Source: Limnanthes douglasii subsp. nivea (lineage: Eukaryota; Streptophyta; Magnoliopsida; Brassicales; Limnanthaceae). From it: a stretch of 64,000 nucleotides of DNA. Made by a program: the position numbers and the translations under genes. The notes beneath the pieces are model-generated. The model did not search any database. It was not told the origin of the DNA and worked only from the letters and a program-made list of their open reading frames with translations. The stretch lies in contig JAUPFV010000005.1 of assembly GCA_036936605.1 (NCBI GenBank), positions 73,234,885 through 73,298,884 on the forward strand, written 5' to 3'. Positions 60,301-64,000 of this stretch are shown one piece after another (position 1 is the first letter of the stretch; each line of letters starts with the position of its first letter).

Positions 60301-60505
60301 TAAGAAAATTCAAAATCAAATGAATTTTCAGCTCGACCCTAGCCATGTGTTCTGTCTCTTGGACACCGCAAGGGCTACGCCCCTTAGTCCAACTCGTTGG
60401 TCACAATATAATCTAAAAAACGTGCACACACTCTCGAACTTGCTCAATAATATATTATGACTACATTGGTCGACTAGTCAATCCAATTACACTAAATATA
60501 TAACA
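60300..60505 (-). repeat. 3' LTR start of right-edge copia
   Basis: On the minus strand the LTR begins TGTTATATATTTAG at 60505, right after the polypurine tract (60506-60526, minus reading AAAATGGGGGAAGA). It extends leftwards to an undetermined point; a GC-richer block (60330-60400) is part of it. The partner LTR is outside the window. Confidence 0.6.
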
Positions 60506-61080
60506 ATCTTCCCCCATTTTCATGTAATTTATGATTAATTAAAACAAAATCACAACAAATAACAAATTTGTGCATAAATGAAATATGGTGACAATTGTAT
60601 TTCATATTACTATATTTCACATTTCAAACATTTGAATATCAAGGTATCACTAAATACTGAACATTTACCAATTCATAATGAATACAGGAAGATAATATAC
60701 AGATACATTTACATTCTCAAAGTTTCTTACTTGACACTATTTTTACTAGCTTTGTGTCCTTATCTTTCTCAATCATATCAAAGTCAATTCCTAGCTTCCT
60801 GAAGCGGCTAAACTAGATAGTTTTTTTCCTCTTGCACATGTATGTGCAATTTAAAAAAAAAAAACTATTAAGAAGATAAACTTCAACCTCTACAACTTGC
60901 AGCTCTGAACACATACATTGGGATGATACTGCAAATATATTCTAATCTTTAAATGTTAAGCTTTCCAAACTGAAATCAAAACCTAATGCTATATTAGATG
61001 TGAATTGGGTATCTCAACATGAGAGATTTTAGATGGACTTTAATCCCATTCTAATAGTCGATTTGTTCACAAGTTCTCTA
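60506..61080 (-). other. 3' UTR and polypurine tract of right-edge copia
   Basis: Minus-strand region between the pol end and the LTR, with no domain recognised. The plus ORF at 60578-60802 has no motif and is probably chance. Confidence 0.5.
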
Positions 61081-64000
61081 CTTAACCCTTTAGTTAAATT
61101 TAACTAATTATATTGAGTTTTGACAAACTCTATTGATATAACACCATGTGTGGTACATTCACGAATCATATTATATTTAACACCTAAATGTCTAGACCTG
61201 CCTTTATAAACTTTTCTATAGACATCGGTCAATGTAGTTTCACTATCACACCTGGTAGATATAGGTGTTATCGATTTGGGCCACAATGAGTTTGCATATA
61301 TCATATTTTGTAGCCACCCAGCTTATTTACTAGCTGCTTCTAGTGCTACAAATTCAGATTCCATTGTTGAATCAGTTATATAGGTTTGTTTCTTGGATGT
61401 CCAAGAGATAAAACCTCCTCCAAGAAGGAACACCCATCCACTCGTAGAAGAATGATCTTCCGTATTGGAAACATAACTCGCATCTGAATAACCTTCAAGA
61501 ATTGAAGAAAAACCTATATAAGCCAAACCATAATCCATGGTTTTTTCAAATACTTGAATACTCGGTTTAAACCTTACCAATGATGAGAACTAGGATTTCT
61601 AGTAGCTTTCCAACCGTATAGGAAATGTCTGGCCTAGTACTAGTCATGGCATACATAGGACAACCAATGGCTCTTGCATATCTAAGTTGAGATACTCCAA
61701 CACCTTTATTTGGTAGAAGCTTAAGACTAGGATCCATAGGTGTGCTAACCGGAGAATAATCATTAAAATTAAATTTATTCAATATCTTCTTAATATAATG
61801 AGATTGAAAAATCGATATACTATTGTTCTTTCGCTTGACCCTTATAAAAAGAATCATCTCAGCTTCCTTCAAATCCTTCATCTCAAAACTATATGACAAA
61901 ACTTTATTGGTATCATCAACTTGATTTGGTCGTTACCAAAAATCAATATGACATCCACATATAGACAAATCACAACTCTTTTACCATAAGCATCAAATCT
62001 ACTATATACACATTTTTCTACTTGATTAAGAATAAAACCATTAGACAATACCACATTATTAAAAAATTGTGCCAATTTTTTGGTGCTTGTTTCAGACCAT
62101 ACAACGTTTTTTCTAACTTGCGTACCTCAGTTTCACAACCAGGCATAACAAACCCTTCTGGTTGTTTCATATAAATCTCCTCATTCAAATCACCATTCAA
62201 GAATGTAGTTTTCACATCTATTTGATGAAACACCATATTTTATACTGATACAATTTCTATCAACAATCTATTAGTGAAAATATTAGAAACATGAGCATAT
62301 GTATCAAAAAAGTCAATCCATTCTCTTTGTGTGAAACCTTGAATAACCAATCTTCCTTTATATGTTTACATGGTCCATCTATTTTCATTTTTCTCTTAAA
62401 AAATCCATCTATTTTCTAATGATTTACAACCATGAGATAAATCATCCAATTTTATGTATTATTATGCATGATGGAATATATCTCATATTGAATAGCTTAT
62501 GTCTATAATGCATCATCTCCTGATGACATAGCTTCACTAAAAGTATTTGGAGGCTTGTTATTCCTTTTAGTAGGAATACGATTTAATGAATAACATGCTA
62601 TTGACATAGCCTCACCCCAAAATCTTTCACTCAAACCCGAATAGGACAATATGAAAACTATTTCTTTTAAAGTCTTATTCTTCTTTTCTACCACACCATT
62701 TTGTTCTGGTGTATAAGGAGTCGTGGTTTGATGTATTATACTAGTAGACTGAAAATATATCGGATCATAATATTCACTTCCACTATCCGTATGTAGATTT
62801 TTAACCAAATCATTTTTATATAACTCTACTTCTTCTTTATATATTTTAAATTTATCAAGAGCTTTATTTTTCGCATGCAACAAATAAATGTAGCCATATC
62901 CAGATACATTTTTAATAAAAGTAATACTATACGTTTTATTTCCTAACGGATGAGTAGCATGAAAATCACATAAATCACTATGTACTAGTTCTAATATTTT
63001 GGAAAATTTGTTAACATTATTAAAGGATTTTTTGGTTATTTTAGTTAACATGCAAGTCTTATATTTCTCATTATTTACATCAACATGAGATATAAGACTC
63101 ATTCTCGATATGTATTTTATTCTTTTATAATGTACATGTCCTAATCTAACATGTCATAATTTTGTTTGCTTCAAATTTCTATAAGTACTAGTAGAAGCCA
63201 TGTAAACAGATTTAAGTTGAAATGAAATATTAGCATTTAACATAAACATACCATTACATAAATATCTGAAGCCTACAAATACACCATGTTTTGATAATAT
63301 ATACTTGCCATTTTCATACAGTTATTTTAAACCACAATTGATCAAGAAAACACTAGATAAAAGATTGTTCTGAATCCCCGGAACATATTATACATTGTTT
63401 AATAAAACATATTTTACATAATAAATGCCAACACTTCCTATTCTTTTGATTGGCTCGGTTGCAACATTTCCCATTGTCAATGTAGATCCATATGCAATTG
63501 GTCGAAAGTTGTAGAATCACATTATCACCGTGCACATAAAATGCTTCAGATATTAGTGACACATAATTAAGACCAGAATTAAAATTTTGAACTAAAATCT
63601 CACTTTGTTGCTTTTCTCGATCCTTAGACCCATTTGGACTAGAATTGGTACCACTTGGACCGGAGTCGTTCTTCCCTTTTCCAACACGGTAATCCTTCCT
63701 GAAATGACTACTTTTACCACACTTCCAACATGCCAACTTTGGCTTCTTGTTGGAAGATGTATTATTGTTTCCCTTAAAAATTTTATTTTATTTCTTTTTC
63801 CAGTGTTTGTATTCTTAAAATATCCACTATTTTCAACCATATTCATAGTGAAATTTCCTGTTTGGTTCTTTACCTTACGATTACTGATTTCTTCTTAAGC
63901 CTTTGATGACTCTTCAATATTAAAATGACTCCCAAGTTGAACCAGGGTCATCTCTTCCTTGTTATGTTTCAAAGTTTGTTTAAATTTTTTCCATAATTGG
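61080..64000 (-). pseudogene. Ty1/copia gag-pol, minus strand, runs off the edge
   Basis: Minus-strand order is right to left. Zinc knuckle near 63735-63690: CWKCGKSSHFRKDY, the last Cys replaced by Tyr. Integrase at 63102-62503: LVHSDLCDF, HTDSGSEYYD and NGVVEKKNK, so all three catalytic acids are kept. RT at 62236-61570: IDVKTTFLNGDLNEEIY, LYGLKQAP, YVDV near 61960 (YVDD changed), MKDLKEAEMILFIRVKR and GCPMYAMTSTRPDISY. RNase H at 61580-61104: YSDASYVS, SWTSKKQTYI, MESEFVALEAASK, CDSETTL and GRSRHLGVKYNMIRE. Frameshifts and stops between 62500 and 62240 and elsewhere make it inactive. The start of gag and the 5' LTR lie beyond 64000. Confidence 0.88.

Noticed and set aside
61104..64000. Host gene encoding an RNase H or zinc-knuckle protein
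   Set aside because: The motifs occur in copia order on one strand with a polypurine tract and LTR start, so it is a retrotransposon.

Overview
The window is nuclear DNA of a flowering plant, most likely a eudicot. It is AT-rich, has long gene-poor stretches and is packed with decayed plant-type retrotransposons (Ty1/copia, Ty3/gypsy, L1-type LINE, TRIM-like elements). It holds one intact host gene: a five-exon bHLH transcription factor of the RSL class II (RSL2/RSL4-like) root-hair family, with canonical introns. No tRNA, rRNA, CRISPR or prokaryotic features were seen, and the species cannot be named from sequence alone.

Layout, left to right. 1-2149 is non-coding, with an 86-bp tandem duplication. 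2150-6261 is a minus-strand copia remnant with its LTR-like 5' end. 6262-12125 is a plus-strand gypsy element of Tat/Retand type: the LTRs and the integrase tail survive, gag-PR-RT-RH are deleted, and the 3' half carries a large antisense ORF plus a 13/26-bp tandem array. 13.0-14.1 kb is a minus-strand gypsy gag fragment. 15.1-17.0 kb is a minus-strand copia remnant, apparently interrupted by a possible solo LTR. 17.6-21.4 kb is a plus-strand LINE with two copies of its reverse-transcriptase palm. A 1.2-kb short LTR element lies at 21555-22771, followed by another LINE 3' end to about 23.9 kb.

The bHLH gene occupies 27079-28363 (CDS). A TATA-like box lies about 115 bp upstream of the ATG, and a 50-bp tandem repeat, each copy carrying an ACGTG core, lies about 400-500 bp upstream. 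Immediately downstream (29.6-37.0 kb) are two partial copia copies sharing an LTR, then a TRIM-like remnant.

38566-46826 is a nested structure. A nearly complete but mutated copia element (39107-43882, LTRs about 180 bp, perfect 5-bp CAATA target duplication) sits inside the 5' LTR of an older copia element. The older element has lost almost all its coding region and also contains a MITE-like inverted-repeat insertion. 48.7-58.6 kb holds two related gypsy remnants in opposite (head-to-head) orientation. The right edge (about 60.3-64.0 kb) is a minus-strand copia element that runs off the window.

The transposons do not form a pathway. They record layered insertion, internal deletion and recombination around one gene. 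The most unusual items are the antisense ORF with its tandem array in the gypsy element, the LTR-in-LTR nesting with an internal MITE, and the duplicated promoter segment and direct repeat at intron 3 of the bHLH gene. I found no convincing undescribed biological system.
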